NCBI RefSeq assembly: GCF_006716315.1
Contig: NZ_VFOV01000001.1
Span: forward strand, 3,240,501-3,304,500
From: Nocardioides albertanoniae
GTDB taxonomy: Bacteria; Actinomycetota; Actinomycetes; Propionibacteriales; Nocardioidaceae
Length of the DNA stretch: 64,000 nt
Direction: 5' to 3'
Part shown: piece by piece, positions 23,334-31,321 of the stretch
How the letters are laid out: every line of letters starts with the position of its first letter
How positions within the stretch are numbered: the stretch's first letter is position 1
The notes under the pieces: generated by a model
What the model saw: the letters and a program-made list of their open reading frames with translations, nothing else
Database searches by the model: none
What the model was told of the DNA's origin: nothing
Translations under genes and position numbers: made by a program

Positions 23334-24866
23334 ATGACACCCCGCAACCGCCTCGGACGCCTCGACAACGGCCCCGTCGCCGGCATCGCAGCCGGCGTGC
23401 TCGGCCTCGGCATCGCCGAGCTCATCGCGGCTCTGGTCCGCGGCGCCTCTCCCCTGCTCGCGCTCGGCGACCGGGTCATCGACCTCACTCCGCGCTGGCT
23501 CAAGGAGGCCGCGGTCGCCACCTTCGGCACCGCCGACAAGCCGGTCCTGCTGGCCTGCGTCGCCCTGGTCACGCTGGCCCTCCTCGGCGCGGCCGGCGCC
23601 CTGGCCGTACGCCGCCCCGCGCTCTGCGCGGCGCTGCTGCTGCTCCTCGGGGCGGTCGACGTCGCCGCCCTCGTGGCCGACCGGGCGGGCAACGGAGCCA
23701 TGGGGATCGTCGCGCTGATGATCGGCCTGGCAGTCGGCATCGCCACCCTCGTCCTGCTCACCCGGCGCCTGCGCGAGGCCGGCGCCGACCGCGATGAAGC
23801 CGAAGCGCCCGACGGCTTCGACCGTCGCGGGTTCCTCGTCGCCGCCGCGGCGGTGACCGCGGTGGGTGCCGCCGGCGGGATCGGCGCGAAGGTCGTCACC
23901 GGCCGCCGCGTCCCGACGACGACGGTAGGCATCCCGACGCCCGTCTCCCCCGCCGTGCCCCTCCCGGAAGGTGCCGCGCTCCGCGTCGACGGCATCACCC
24001 CCTACCTGACCCCGGTCGACGAGTTCTACCGGATCGACATCGCGCTGCTCACTCCTCGTGTCGACATCGCCGACTACCGGCTGAAGATCCACGGCATGGT
24101 CGAGACCCCGGTCGAGCTGACCTATCAGGACCTGCTCGCGATGCCCCTCTACGAACGCCGGGTGACGATCGCCTGCGTCTCCAACGAGGTCGGCGGCGAC
24201 CTGATCGGCAACGCGACCTGGACCGGCGTACGCATCCGCGACGTCCTCAAGCGCGCCGGCGTCGATCCGGGTGCCGACGCGGTCAAGTCCACCGGCGCCG
24301 ACGGCATCACCATCGGCACGCCGCTCGAGGCGCTCACCGACGGCCGCGACGCCCTGCTCGCCATCGCCCAGAACGGCGAACCCCTGACCCGCGACCACGG
24401 CTTCCCCGTGCGCATGGTCGTGCCGGGTCTCTACGGCTACGTCTCGGCTACCAAGTGGCTCACCGAGCTCGAGGTCACCCGCTTCGACGACTTCAGCGCC
24501 TACTGGTCCGAGCGGGGTTGGTCCGCACAGGGGCCGATCAAGACCGAGTGCCGCATCGACCTCCCCGGCGACGACCTGATGCCCGGCGAACGCGTCGTCG
24601 CCGGCGTCGCGTGGGCGCAGCACCGCGGGGTGAACAAGGTGGAGGTGCGCATCGACGACGGGCCCTGGCAGAGCGCGACGCTGGCCACCGAGGACAGCAT
24701 CGACACCTGGCGACAGTGGACCTACCGCTGGGACGCGACCGAGGGCGAGCACCGGATCCAGGCCAGGGCGACCGACCGCACCGGCACCCCGCAGACCGCT
24801 CAGGAGGCGCCGCCGGCGCCCGACGGGGCCAGCGGCTATCCCACCCGCACCGTCCGGGTGGGCTGA
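23334..24866 (+). CDS. Membrane molybdopterin-dependent oxidoreductase (sulfite-oxidase fold)
   Basis: A 510-aa protein. About four N-terminal transmembrane helices (residues 15-150) precede a linker with a Tat-like FDRRGFLVAAAAVTAVGA, which may act as a fifth helix. The sulfite-oxidase catalytic domain follows, with the molybdenum-ligand Cys in VTIACVSNEVGGDLIGNATW and substrate-pocket text FPVRMVVPGLYGYVSATKWL; a Mo-co dimerisation (Ig-like) domain ends it. The active site should face outside. The start ATG 23334 is about 7 nt after a SigK-like -10, so the mRNA may be leaderless. Its pairing with sigK/rskA suggests a redox or stress role. Confidence 0.88.
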   Translation: MTPRNRLGRLDNGPVAGIAAGVLGLGIAELIAALVRGASPLLALGDRVIDLTPRWLKEAAVATFGTADKPVLLACVALVTLALLGAAGALAVRRPALCAALLLLLGAVDVAALVADRAGNGAMGIVALMIGLAVGIATLVLLTRRLREAGADRDEAEAPDGFDRRGFLVAAAAVTAVGAAGGIGAKVVTGRRVPTTTVGIPTPVSPAVPLPEGAALRVDGITPYLTPVDEFYRIDIALLTPRVDIADYRLKIHGMVETPVELTYQDLLAMPLYERRVTIACVSNEVGGDLIGNATWTGVRIRDVLKRAGVDPGADAVKSTGADGITIGTPLEALTDGRDALLAIAQNGEPLTRDHGFPVRMVVPGLYGYVSATKWLTELEVTRFDDFSAYWSERGWSAQGPIKTECRIDLPGDDLMPGERVVAGVAWAQHRGVNKVEVRIDDGPWQSATLATEDSIDTWRQWTYRWDATEGEHRIQARATDRTGTPQTAQEAPPAPDGASGYPTRTVRVG

Positions 24867-24915
24867 TCAGGAGACCCAGCGACCCCGCGACCCGGCGACC
24901 TGGAGCGGCCGGGGC

Positions 24916-25338
24916 TCAGCCCAGCTCGGCCAGATCGGTCTCGGGGCCGTCGCCGCGCAGCAGCACGGTGAAGGCGGGCCGGTCCTCGGAGATCTCCGCG
25001 GCACGGTCACGGAGCACGCCGAGGATCTTGTCGAAGCCCGCACGATCTGCGTACGCAGCCGCTCCCCACGTCTCCCACAGCAGCACGGTGGGGGCGGAGA
25101 GGTCGCGCAGCGAGTCCCACAGCGCGTCGAGGTTGCGACCGAAGTGCGACGGGAAGCCCAGGGCGGTGCCGATGGCGCCGAGCACGTCGGCCTTGGTCTC
25201 GGCGACCTCGCGGATCTGCGCCAGCGACCAGCCGGCGACGGCGACGGACTCGGTGAGGTCGGCGGCCGCCGACTCCGCGTGCCACCGGTAGACGCCGGGC
25301 TCGATCCGCCCGGCCAGGAGACCTGCCAGTCCGCTCAT
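24916..25338 (-). CDS. Barstar-family ribonuclease inhibitor
   Basis: A 140-aa cytoplasmic protein with the barstar fold. The hallmark is ALGFPSHFGRNLDALWDSLRDL, equivalent to the barnase-binding helix region of barstar, followed by VLLWETWGA. It should neutralise the guanyl-specific RNase encoded just upstream. ATG 25338 is chosen; GGAGGTGG lies 6 nt upstream inside the end of a 25-codon ORF whose TGA overlaps this ATG. A longer reading that begins MRYGGG would start inside that repeat element and is not favoured. Converges on the molybdopterin oxidoreductase gene. Confidence 0.9.
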   Translation of the reverse strand: MSGLAGLLAGRIEPGVYRWHAESAAADLTESVAVAGWSLAQIREVAETKADVLGAIGTALGFPSHFGRNLDALWDSLRDLSAPTVLLWETWGAAAYADRAGFDKILGVLRDRAAEISEDRPAFTVLLRGDGPETDLAELG

Positions 25339-25412
25339 TCCGCCACCTCCGTAGCGCAAGCATACGGACGTGGCGGCCCGAGGCTCGTGGTCGCTCGCTT
25401 ACGCTCGCTCAT
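25335..25412 (-). CDS. Small ORF (25 aa) in a repeated junction element, copy 1
   Basis: Begins MSERKR, contains PPRPYACATEV, and stops with a TGA overlapping the barstar ATG (ATGA). An in-frame ATG at 25418 overlaps the RNase stop (TGATG) and would give 27 aa. A related ORF of 27 aa lies at 45453-45536 between unrelated genes and shares M/VSER, PRPY and ACAT. Codon differences include silent changes (CGT/CGC, CCA/CCG, TAT/TAC) and a 6-nt indel, which suggests translation. The next gene's ribosome site lies within its last codons. Alternative: a non-coding DNA repeat that supplies a ribosome site. Function unknown. Confidence 0.5.
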   Translation of the reverse strand: MSERKRATTSLGPPRPYACATEVAE

Positions 25413-25417
25413 TGCCA

Positions 25418-25834
25418 TCACTCCCGGTCGATCCGCGAGAACGACTCGTAGTGGTCCTCGGTGTAGTAGAACTCTCCGCCCTCGCCAGCGACGATACGCC
25501 GCGCGCCCCGGTCCTCGGAGCCGGGCGTGGGGACGGTGTATTCCTCGTAGTAGCCCGACGGCTCCTCGGGCAGGATGCCCTCGCGGTTGCCGAACGTCGT
25601 GCCGTCCTTGCCGGGGTAGGGGAACGGACCGCCGGCATCGATCAGGTCGAGCGTCTCGGTGCCCTCGGGCGGCAGGTCGGACTCGGCGATCCAGGCCAAC
25701 CCGCTGTCGGGGTCGGTGCCGGTCTGGCCGCCCCCGCCGTCGGAGGCAGCTCCGCATCCGGCGAACAGCGCCATCAGCAGCGCGGTCAGCACCGCGGCGA
25801 GCACTGTGCTGATCTTCACGTCGGCGATCTTCAC
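25418..25834 (-). CDS. Secreted/lipoprotein guanyl-specific ribonuclease (RNase Sa/barnase type)
   Basis: A 138-aa protein. A hydrophobic signal (ISTVLAAVLTALLMALFAGC) ends in a lipobox LFAGC, so it is probably a lipoprotein. The mature part carries the microbial RNase N1/T1 fold: LDLIDAGGPFPYPGKDGTTF, GYYEEYTVPTPGSEDRGARR and DDHYESF-like EDHYESFSRI. By comparison with RNase Sa, catalytic residues are the Glu in YEEYTV, the Arg in RGARR and the His in EDHYES. GTG 25834 has GGGAG 9 nt upstream. Followed by the small ORF and then barstar, giving an RNase-inhibitor pair. Confidence 0.9.
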   Translation of the reverse strand: MKIADVKISTVLAAVLTALLMALFAGCGAASDGGGGQTGTDPDSGLAWIAESDLPPEGTETLDLIDAGGPFPYPGKDGTTFGNREGILPEEPSGYYEEYTVPTPGSEDRGARRIVAGEGGEFYYTEDHYESFSRIDRE

Positions 25835-25869
25835 GTCAGCGCGCTCCCGAGGGTCGGTTCCAGGTCGCC

Positions 25870-26241
25870 CTAGAGTGCCATGGCCTGGGCCCGACGCTTG
25901 ACCTCCGACCCGCGGTTCTCGCGGAGCGCGTCGATCGGCCGCCCGGGAAGGTCGTCGTCGAGGAAGAGCCAGGCGATGATCTCGCGGTCTTCGTAGCGGC
26001 CGTCGTGGAGCACGTGCAGCAGGCCGCCGAGCCCCTTGACGGGCAGCCCGTCCTGGATGAACAGGGCCGGGATGTGCTGCCCCTTCATGCCGGGAGGCAC
26101 CGCCGCGGCGAGCTCGTGCTCGCGGATCATGGTGCGCACCTTGCCCACCGTCACACCGAGCAGTGACGCAGCCGTCGCCCAGTCGATCCACTCTTCCACG
26201 AGGACGCTCAGATCGTGGTCTGCCAGCCGAGGCTCAGTCAT
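25870..26241 (-). CDS. Rv2175c-like DNA-binding protein
   Basis: A 123-aa protein matching the actinobacterial Rv2175c family: a helix-turn-helix near the N terminus (VEEWIDWATAASLLGVTVGK) and a winged C-terminal part with ALFIQDGLPVKGLGG and DREIIAWLFLDDDLPGRPID. In M. tuberculosis Rv2175c binds DNA and is phosphorylated by PknL, encoded next to it, as here. ATG 26241 has no Shine-Dalgarno but TAATGT lies 7 nt upstream (26249-26254), suggesting a leaderless mRNA. It is divergent from pknL across 113 bp. Confidence 0.9.
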   Translation of the reverse strand: MTEPRLADHDLSVLVEEWIDWATAASLLGVTVGKVRTMIREHELAAAVPPGMKGQHIPALFIQDGLPVKGLGGLLHVLHDGRYEDREIIAWLFLDDDLPGRPIDALRENRGSEVKRRAQAMAL

Positions 26242-26354
26242 AACGATCACATTACCGGCCAGGGCACGTGTGCCGGAAAGTCGTGAGTAGGACCCGCTGG
26301 TCCGTACCATTGCCCGGTCCGGAATACTTCCCCAACCGGAGACAGGAGGAACGC

Positions 26355-28484
26355 GTGGCTAGTGAAGCGGACCCCCGCGAGGGCGCCAGCGGGCGCTACG
26401 GCGGAGGCTCGGCTACCGCTTCCGACCCTCTTTTGGGCAAGTCTCTCGGAGAGCGTTACCGGATCATCGAGAAGGTCGCCAAGGGCGGCATGGCGACGGT
26501 CTACGTCGCCCATGACACCCGGCTGGACCGCATCGTCGCCGTCAAGGTCATGCATCAGGACCTCGACGAGGAGGGCAACTTCGCCGAGCGCTTCGTGAGC
26601 GAGGCCAGGTCTGCCGCGAAGCTCTCCCACCCCAACGTGGTCGCCGTCTACGACCAGGACGAGGACGACGGCGTCGCCTTCCTCGCGATGGAGTACATCG
26701 AGGGCCACACCCTGCGCGACACCATCGCCTCGCAGGCGCCGCTGGGCGCCGCGAAGGCGCTTGCCTACATCGAGCCGATCCTGAGCGCGATGACGGCAGC
26801 ACACGCGATCGGCATCGTGCACCGCGACATCAAGCCCGAGAACGTGCTCATCATCACAGGTGCCGCCTCGATCTCGCAGCGGGTCAAGGTCGCCGACTTC
26901 GGTCTGGCGCGCGTGATGACCAACAACTCCAGCGACGCCACCACCGGCACCCTGGTCGGCACGGTCTCCTACCTGGCCCCCGAGGCGGTCACCGAGTCCA
27001 AGTCGGGCCCGCGCACCGACGTCTACGCGGCGGGCGTGGTGCTCTACGAGCTGCTCACCGGCCGCAAGCCCCACAGCGGCCCCAGCCCCGTCGACATCGC
27101 CTACAAGCACGTGCACGAAGACATCCCGCCGCCCTCCAAGGCGGCGCCGGGGGTGCCGAGGTACGTCGACGCCCTGGTCGCTCGTGCGACCGCCCGTGAC
27201 CCGGAGATGCGGCCGGCCGACGCCGGCGTGCTCCTGCGCATGGTCAGCCGCGTCATGGCGACCCTGTCGGCGGGCATCTTCGACGACCCCGACCTCACCG
27301 CCGACCTGGCGCTGCCGACCACTGCCGGAGCGGTCACCGGAGCCGCCGCCGAGGAGCTCGCCGCCGTCGCCGGGGCCGACGCTCCCGACTCGGCGCACGA
27401 CGACTCGCTCGCCGAGTCGACCGCGGTGCTGCCTCCGCTCTCCGCCGGCTCCACGGCGACCACGGCGAACGGTCCCGCCGGCCCGGCGGGCCCGCCTCCG
27501 GGCGTGGGCCTCCCCGCCGCCGGCAGGCTCTCCCTGGCCGAGCCGGAGGAGAACGTACGCATCGCCCCCACCCCCTCGCAGCCGCAGCAGCGCCGCACGA
27601 GGTCCGGAGCCTGGAAGGCTCCGGTCGCGATCGGAGCGGTGGTGGTCGCGATCGCCGCCGTGGCCGCCGGCCTGTGGTGGTTCATCGACGGCCGCTACGA
27701 GCAGGTGCCGTCGGTGGCCGGTCTGAGCAGGGCGGAGGCGACCACGCAGCTGCAGGACGCCGGCTTCGACGTCTCGGCCAACACCGAGTTCTCCGACACC
27801 GTCAAGAAGGGCACGGTGATCGACTCCGACCCCGGCCGCGGCGAGAAGGCGCTGCCCGGTTCGACGGTGGAGATCAGCGTGAGCAAGGGCATCGAGGAGT
27901 ATTCGGTGCCCAAGGTCAAGGGCATGGTCGCCGACGCCGCCCAAGACGTGATCCAGAAGCTCGGGCTCACCGTCGGCGATCCGGTCGAGAAGTTCAACGA
28001 GAAGGTCCCCGAGGGCCACGTCATCAACTCCCAGCCGCGCCCCGGCACCATGGTGCGGCCCGGCAAGGCGATCGTGCTGGTGATCAGCAAGGGGCCGGCG
28101 CCGGTCGACATCGTCGACTGGACCGGCCGCAAGGCCGATCGCGCCAAGGAGTCGCTGGAGGACGACGGCCTGAAGGTCGAGATCAAGGAGGAGGAGAGCA
28201 AGGAGGCCCAGCCGGGCACCGTGCTCAGCCAGAACCCGAGCTCCGGCACCCTCCCCAAGGGCGGCACCGTGACGCTCGTGGTCGCCAAGGCTCCGCCCAC
28301 CGTGCCGGTGCCCAACGTGGTCGGCAGCAGCAAGGACGACGCCCGGGCGACCCTCGAGGCCGCAGGGTTCACGGTCAAGGAGGAGAACGACGACTTCCAC
28401 CTCGGCCTCAACTTCGTGACCCGGCAGGAGCCCGCCTCGGGCGAGCTGCCTCCGGGCTCAGAGATCACGATCTGGCTGAACTGA
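26355..28484 (+). CDS. pknL: PknL-like Ser/Thr protein kinase with four PASTA domains
   Basis: A transmembrane Hanks-type kinase, 709 aa. The kinase domain spans about residues 30-300: glycine loop KVAKGGMATVY, VAVKVM lysine, catalytic HRDIKPENV, DFGLARV and APE. A disordered Pro/Ala linker leads to one transmembrane helix (VAIGAVVVAIAAVAAGLWWF, near 425-444) and four extracellular PASTA repeats, which in this family sense peptidoglycan fragments. GTG 26355 has AGGAGGA 5 nt upstream. A -10-like TACCAT is near 26306. The adjacent Rv2175c-like protein is the probable substrate. The next gene starts 2 bp after the stop. Confidence 0.95.
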   Translation: MASEADPREGASGRYGGGSATASDPLLGKSLGERYRIIEKVAKGGMATVYVAHDTRLDRIVAVKVMHQDLDEEGNFAERFVSEARSAAKLSHPNVVAVYDQDEDDGVAFLAMEYIEGHTLRDTIASQAPLGAAKALAYIEPILSAMTAAHAIGIVHRDIKPENVLIITGAASISQRVKVADFGLARVMTNNSSDATTGTLVGTVSYLAPEAVTESKSGPRTDVYAAGVVLYELLTGRKPHSGPSPVDIAYKHVHEDIPPPSKAAPGVPRYVDALVARATARDPEMRPADAGVLLRMVSRVMATLSAGIFDDPDLTADLALPTTAGAVTGAAAEELAAVAGADAPDSAHDDSLAESTAVLPPLSAGSTATTANGPAGPAGPPPGVGLPAAGRLSLAEPEENVRIAPTPSQPQQRRTRSGAWKAPVAIGAVVVAIAAVAAGLWWFIDGRYEQVPSVAGLSRAEATTQLQDAGFDVSANTEFSDTVKKGTVIDSDPGRGEKALPGSTVEISVSKGIEEYSVPKVKGMVADAAQDVIQKLGLTVGDPVEKFNEKVPEGHVINSQPRPGTMVRPGKAIVLVISKGPAPVDIVDWTGRKADRAKESLEDDGLKVEIKEEESKEAQPGTVLSQNPSSGTLPKGGTVTLVVAKAPPTVPVPNVVGSSKDDARATLEAAGFTVKEENDDFHLGLNFVTRQEPASGELPPGSEITIWLN

Positions 28485-28486
28485 CC

Positions 28487-29443
28487 GTGACTGCTCCCGA
28501 CTCCCCCAACGCCCCGCTCACCCCCGAGCAGCGCAACCCGATCGGCACGCACGTGCAGGTCGGCAAGGGCCTCGCCTCCGGCGCCATCCCCAACACCGAC
28601 GCCGTCGGCGGCGAGACCCTGCAGATCTTCGTCGGCAACCCTCGCGGGTGGGCGCTCTCGGCCGGCAAGCCGGCCGAGGACAAGGCGTTCCGCGCCGAGA
28701 TCGAGCGGCGCGGGATGCGGGCCTTCATCCACGCCCCCTACCTGGTCAACCTCGGTTCGCCGACGCCCGCCACCTACGAGAAGTCTGCCGCGGTGGTCGC
28801 GCACAACCTCCGGCGAGCCGCCGAGATCGGCGCCGAGGGCGTCGTGGTCCACACCGGCTCCTTCGTCTCGCCCGAGGGCGACTCGAGCGAGAACTACGCC
28901 GCCGCGATGAAGCAGGTGCGCGAGGCGCTGCTTCCCGTGCTCGACCAGGTCGAGGCCGACGACGCCCCGTGGCTGCTCCTGGAGCCGACTGCCGGCCAGG
29001 GCCGTTCGCTGTGCGCCGGCGTGGAGGACCTGCCCGCCTACCTGGGTGCCGTCGACTTCCACCCCAAGGCGGGCATCTGCCTCGACACCTGCCATGTCTT
29101 CGCCGCCGGAGAGCCGCTCGACGAGCCCGGCGGAGGTACGGCATGTGTCGACCGGATCGTCGAGATCGGCGGCGAGGGGCGGCTGCGGCTGATCCACGCC
29201 AACGACTCCAAGGACGTACGCGGCAACAACCTCGACCGCCACGAGCAGATCGGTCGCGGCCACATCGGCACCACGGCGTTCGAGGAGCTCTTCGCCCACC
29301 CGGCGACCGCCGGTGTGCCGTTCATCCTGGAGACACCGGGCTCGCGCGACGCCGAGAACCCCGACATCCCGTTGCTGCGCGAAATTCGGTCAGCGGCCCT
29401 GGGTTCGGCCTCGTCATCTAGTGTTGGGGCTGCACGGGAGTGA
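28487..29443 (+). CDS. nfo: Endonuclease IV-like AP endonuclease
   Basis: A 318-aa TIM-barrel protein of the endonuclease IV family, which cleaves 5' to abasic sites using a trinuclear zinc centre. Metal-ligand segments are visible: FIHAPYLVNLGSP, VVHTGSF, LLEPTAG, ICLDTCHVFAAG, RLIHANDSKD, RHEQIGRGHIG and FILETPG. The full ligand set appears intact. GTG 28487 starts 2 bp after the pknL stop, so the gene is probably co-transcribed and coupled with the kinase. The last 20 residues (Ala/Ser-rich) are not conserved. Confidence 0.93.
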   Translation: MTAPDSPNAPLTPEQRNPIGTHVQVGKGLASGAIPNTDAVGGETLQIFVGNPRGWALSAGKPAEDKAFRAEIERRGMRAFIHAPYLVNLGSPTPATYEKSAAVVAHNLRRAAEIGAEGVVVHTGSFVSPEGDSSENYAAAMKQVREALLPVLDQVEADDAPWLLLEPTAGQGRSLCAGVEDLPAYLGAVDFHPKAGICLDTCHVFAAGEPLDEPGGGTACVDRIVEIGGEGRLRLIHANDSKDVRGNNLDRHEQIGRGHIGTTAFEELFAHPATAGVPFILETPGSRDAENPDIPLLREIRSAALGSASSSSVGAARE

Positions 29444-29465
29444 TCTTCGACGCCATGGGGGTGGC

Positions 29466-30746
29466 ATGACCAACTGCGCACAATGCGGCAGCCGGCTTTC
29501 CGGCCAGCCCACCTGCCCGGCCTGTGGTCTCGAGATCGCCCCGGTGCCTGAGCCCCAGGCGCCCGAGGCTGACTCCACCGACGTAGAGGAAGGGGCACGT
29601 CCCGTGTCCACAGCTGCGAACGACGATGCCGCGCCCGAGACCGACGAGCCGAACGGGTCGACCGTTCGGCGGCAGCCGGTCGAGGAGACCGCGACCGAAC
29701 CCGTCGAGGACGACGCTACCGACGCCGAGCAGACCTCGCTGAGCCTGCCGAGGATCAGCGCTTACGGTGACGACGACCGTCCCGGGCCTGCCCAGTCGGT
29801 GGCCGCGAGCACGCCCGACGACTCCGACGAGCCCACCGGGCGCACCTCGCTCCGCTCCTCGTCCGACGTCGAGGAAGAGCTCGACAGCTCGGAGGAGCCT
29901 TCCGGGTCCACCTCGGTCCGATCCGCCTTCGCTCCTCCCACCGCCCCGCCTCCGGCCCCGTCCTCGCAGCCGGAGCCGGCCGGCGCCGTGGTCCCCGACC
30001 CGGAGCCGTCTCCCCTCCCCGACCCGACCCCTGACCCGGTTCCCGAGCCGGGCCCCACACCGGACCCTGTTCCCGCGCCCCAGCCGGTCCCGCCCGAGCC
30101 CGGCCCCGCACCGGACCCTGTCCCCGCGCCCCAGCCGGTCCCGCCCGAGCCAGGTCCCGCACCGGAGCCCGGCCCAGCGCCCGAGCCAGGTCCGGCGCCC
30201 GAGCCGGGGCCGCTGCCAGGTCCGGAGCCGGTACCCGCACCCGGACCTGTCTTCGATGCCACCGCCGAGGCCGAGCCAGCGCCCGAGCCGGCGCCTGAGC
30301 CTGAGCCTGAGCCAGCGCCTGAGCTGGTCGCCGAGACGACCGCCGAGACGACGTACAAGCCGTTCGTCCAGCCTTCGGGCATGCTCGTCCACGAGCAGAA
30401 GAACGGCCAGGCCCACCACTGGGCGCCGCCCGAGGAGACGCAGGCCGCGCCGTCCTACGCCGAGCCCGCCTACGACGCCGAGCCCGCCTACGCGACCGGC
30501 TACACCGCCGAGGAGGCCTACTCGACCGAGGGTGTCGACGACTGGCAGGGCGGCTACGGCTACGCCGACGACCTCAGCTACGGCGACGACGCCGGGCAGG
30601 ACTACGGCGCCCAGCAGCAGTACGTCTCCTCGTTGATGGCCTCCGAGGGCGACGACAATCCCTCGACCTGGGTCGTCTTGCTGTGGGTGGGCGCCATCTT
30701 CATGATCCTGATGCTGGTGCTCGGCATCTGGCTGATGACGCTGTAG
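29466..30746 (+). CDS. Zinc-ribbon, Pro/Glu-rich membrane protein
   Basis: A 426-aa protein of unknown function. The N terminus is a short zinc ribbon with two Cys pairs (CAQCG and CPACGLE). About 300 residues of low-complexity Asp/Glu/Pro/Ala follow; near residues 180-270 a 17-aa unit (GPAPDPVPAPQPVPPEP) is repeated, then EPGPAP runs. The C-terminal region is Tyr/Asp/Gly-rich and ends with a single transmembrane helix (VVLLWVGAIFMILMLVLGIW), leaving no tail. It looks like a tail-anchored protein with a long disordered cytoplasmic domain. Start ATG 29466 has GGGGGTGG close upstream. Confidence 0.8.
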   Translation: MTNCAQCGSRLSGQPTCPACGLEIAPVPEPQAPEADSTDVEEGARPVSTAANDDAAPETDEPNGSTVRRQPVEETATEPVEDDATDAEQTSLSLPRISAYGDDDRPGPAQSVAASTPDDSDEPTGRTSLRSSSDVEEELDSSEEPSGSTSVRSAFAPPTAPPPAPSSQPEPAGAVVPDPEPSPLPDPTPDPVPEPGPTPDPVPAPQPVPPEPGPAPDPVPAPQPVPPEPGPAPEPGPAPEPGPAPEPGPLPGPEPVPAPGPVFDATAEAEPAPEPAPEPEPEPAPELVAETTAETTYKPFVQPSGMLVHEQKNGQAHHWAPPEETQAAPSYAEPAYDAEPAYATGYTAEEAYSTEGVDDWQGGYGYADDLSYGDDAGQDYGAQQQYVSSLMASEGDDNPSTWVVLLWVGAIFMILMLVLGIWLMTL

Positions 30747-30754
30747 GTCGCGCT

Positions 30755-31222
30755 CTGCCCAGGATCATCGTCGACGAGATAGGCAGCGACGAGCAGCGCC
30801 TCCAAGCCGTCGAGATCTGGCGGGCGGCCAACGCCGCGCGCCGGCGCACCGCCACCGATGCCCGGGTCAGAAGGGTTCGCGACAACCTGGACACCGCAGA
30901 GCTGGCGCTGCTGGCCCACTACGGGCCGCGCCCGGCCGGGATGCTGCTGGCCGAGACCTACCTCGTCGACGGCATCCCGCTGCCCGGCTTCGGCCACATC
31001 TCGATGGTCTTCGTCGACCCGGCGCTATGGGGTTCCCACGTCGGCACCGAGATGATCCGCGACCTCCAGTCACGCGGCTGGGAGGGCCTCAGCGTATGGA
31101 CCCGCAGCGACAACCGGCGCGCCCAGCGTCTCTACGAGCGCACCGGCTTCACCGACACCGACAATCGCAGCACCCTCCACGACGGCGACGAGATCATGCA
31201 GCTGGCGTGGGCTCGGGAATGA
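30755..31222 (+). CDS. GNAT-family N-acetyltransferase (start uncertain)
   Basis: An acetyltransferase with the GNAT fold: VFVDPALWGSHVGTEMIRDL carries the acetyl-CoA-binding R/Q-x-x-G-x-G/A-like loop (here HVGTEM), and NRRAQRLYERTGFTDT is the C-terminal GNAT signature. About 155 aa. The conserved sequence begins at RIIVDEIGSDEQ, immediately after a CTG codon at 30755; no ATG, GTG or TTG is in frame until GTG 30683, which lies inside the preceding gene and adds only non-conserved residues. CTG initiation is therefore proposed. Its substrate is unknown. It lies 8 bp after the zinc-ribbon gene. Confidence 0.82.
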   Translation: MPRIIVDEIGSDEQRLQAVEIWRAANAARRRTATDARVRRVRDNLDTAELALLAHYGPRPAGMLLAETYLVDGIPLPGFGHISMVFVDPALWGSHVGTEMIRDLQSRGWEGLSVWTRSDNRRAQRLYERTGFTDTDNRSTLHDGDEIMQLAWARE

Positions 31223-31277
31223 ATACCCGGTCGACCGGTGAAACTCGGACTTGAAGGGTGTTTCAGTGCCCGTCAAG

Positions 31278-31311
31278 CCCATGAATACCCGGTCAACCGG
31301 GTATTCATGGG
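31278..31311. terminator. 16-bp-arm palindrome between GNAT gene and aroG
   Basis: Perfect arms 31278-31293 and 31296-31311 around a 2-nt centre (core ATGAATACCCGGT). It lies between the convergent GNAT and DAHP synthase genes and can serve both as terminator. A partial copy of one arm plus centre is at 31217-31239, overlapping the GNAT stop codon. Confidence 0.8.
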
Positions 31312-31321
31312 ACGCACGTGA

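Noticed and set aside
25335..25359. Barstar and DUF5304 reading frames extended to a shared MRYGGG N terminus
   Set aside because: The shared residues come from the repeated junction element in the downstream frame. The overlapping ATG/GTG starts at 25338 and 45456 have correctly spaced ribosome sites.
24916..25834. RNase-barstar pair as a polymorphic contact-dependent toxin system
   Set aside because: The RNase is a short lipoprotein without delivery domains (no LXG, WXG, RHS or filamentous repeats).
26247..28400. Minus-strand open frame of 717 codons over pknL
   Set aside because: Antisense shadow of pknL; the plus strand has all kinase and PASTA motifs.
30000..30240. Repeats in the zinc-ribbon gene as a CRISPR or recombination site
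   Set aside because: They are in-frame codon repeats encoding a Pro-rich segment.
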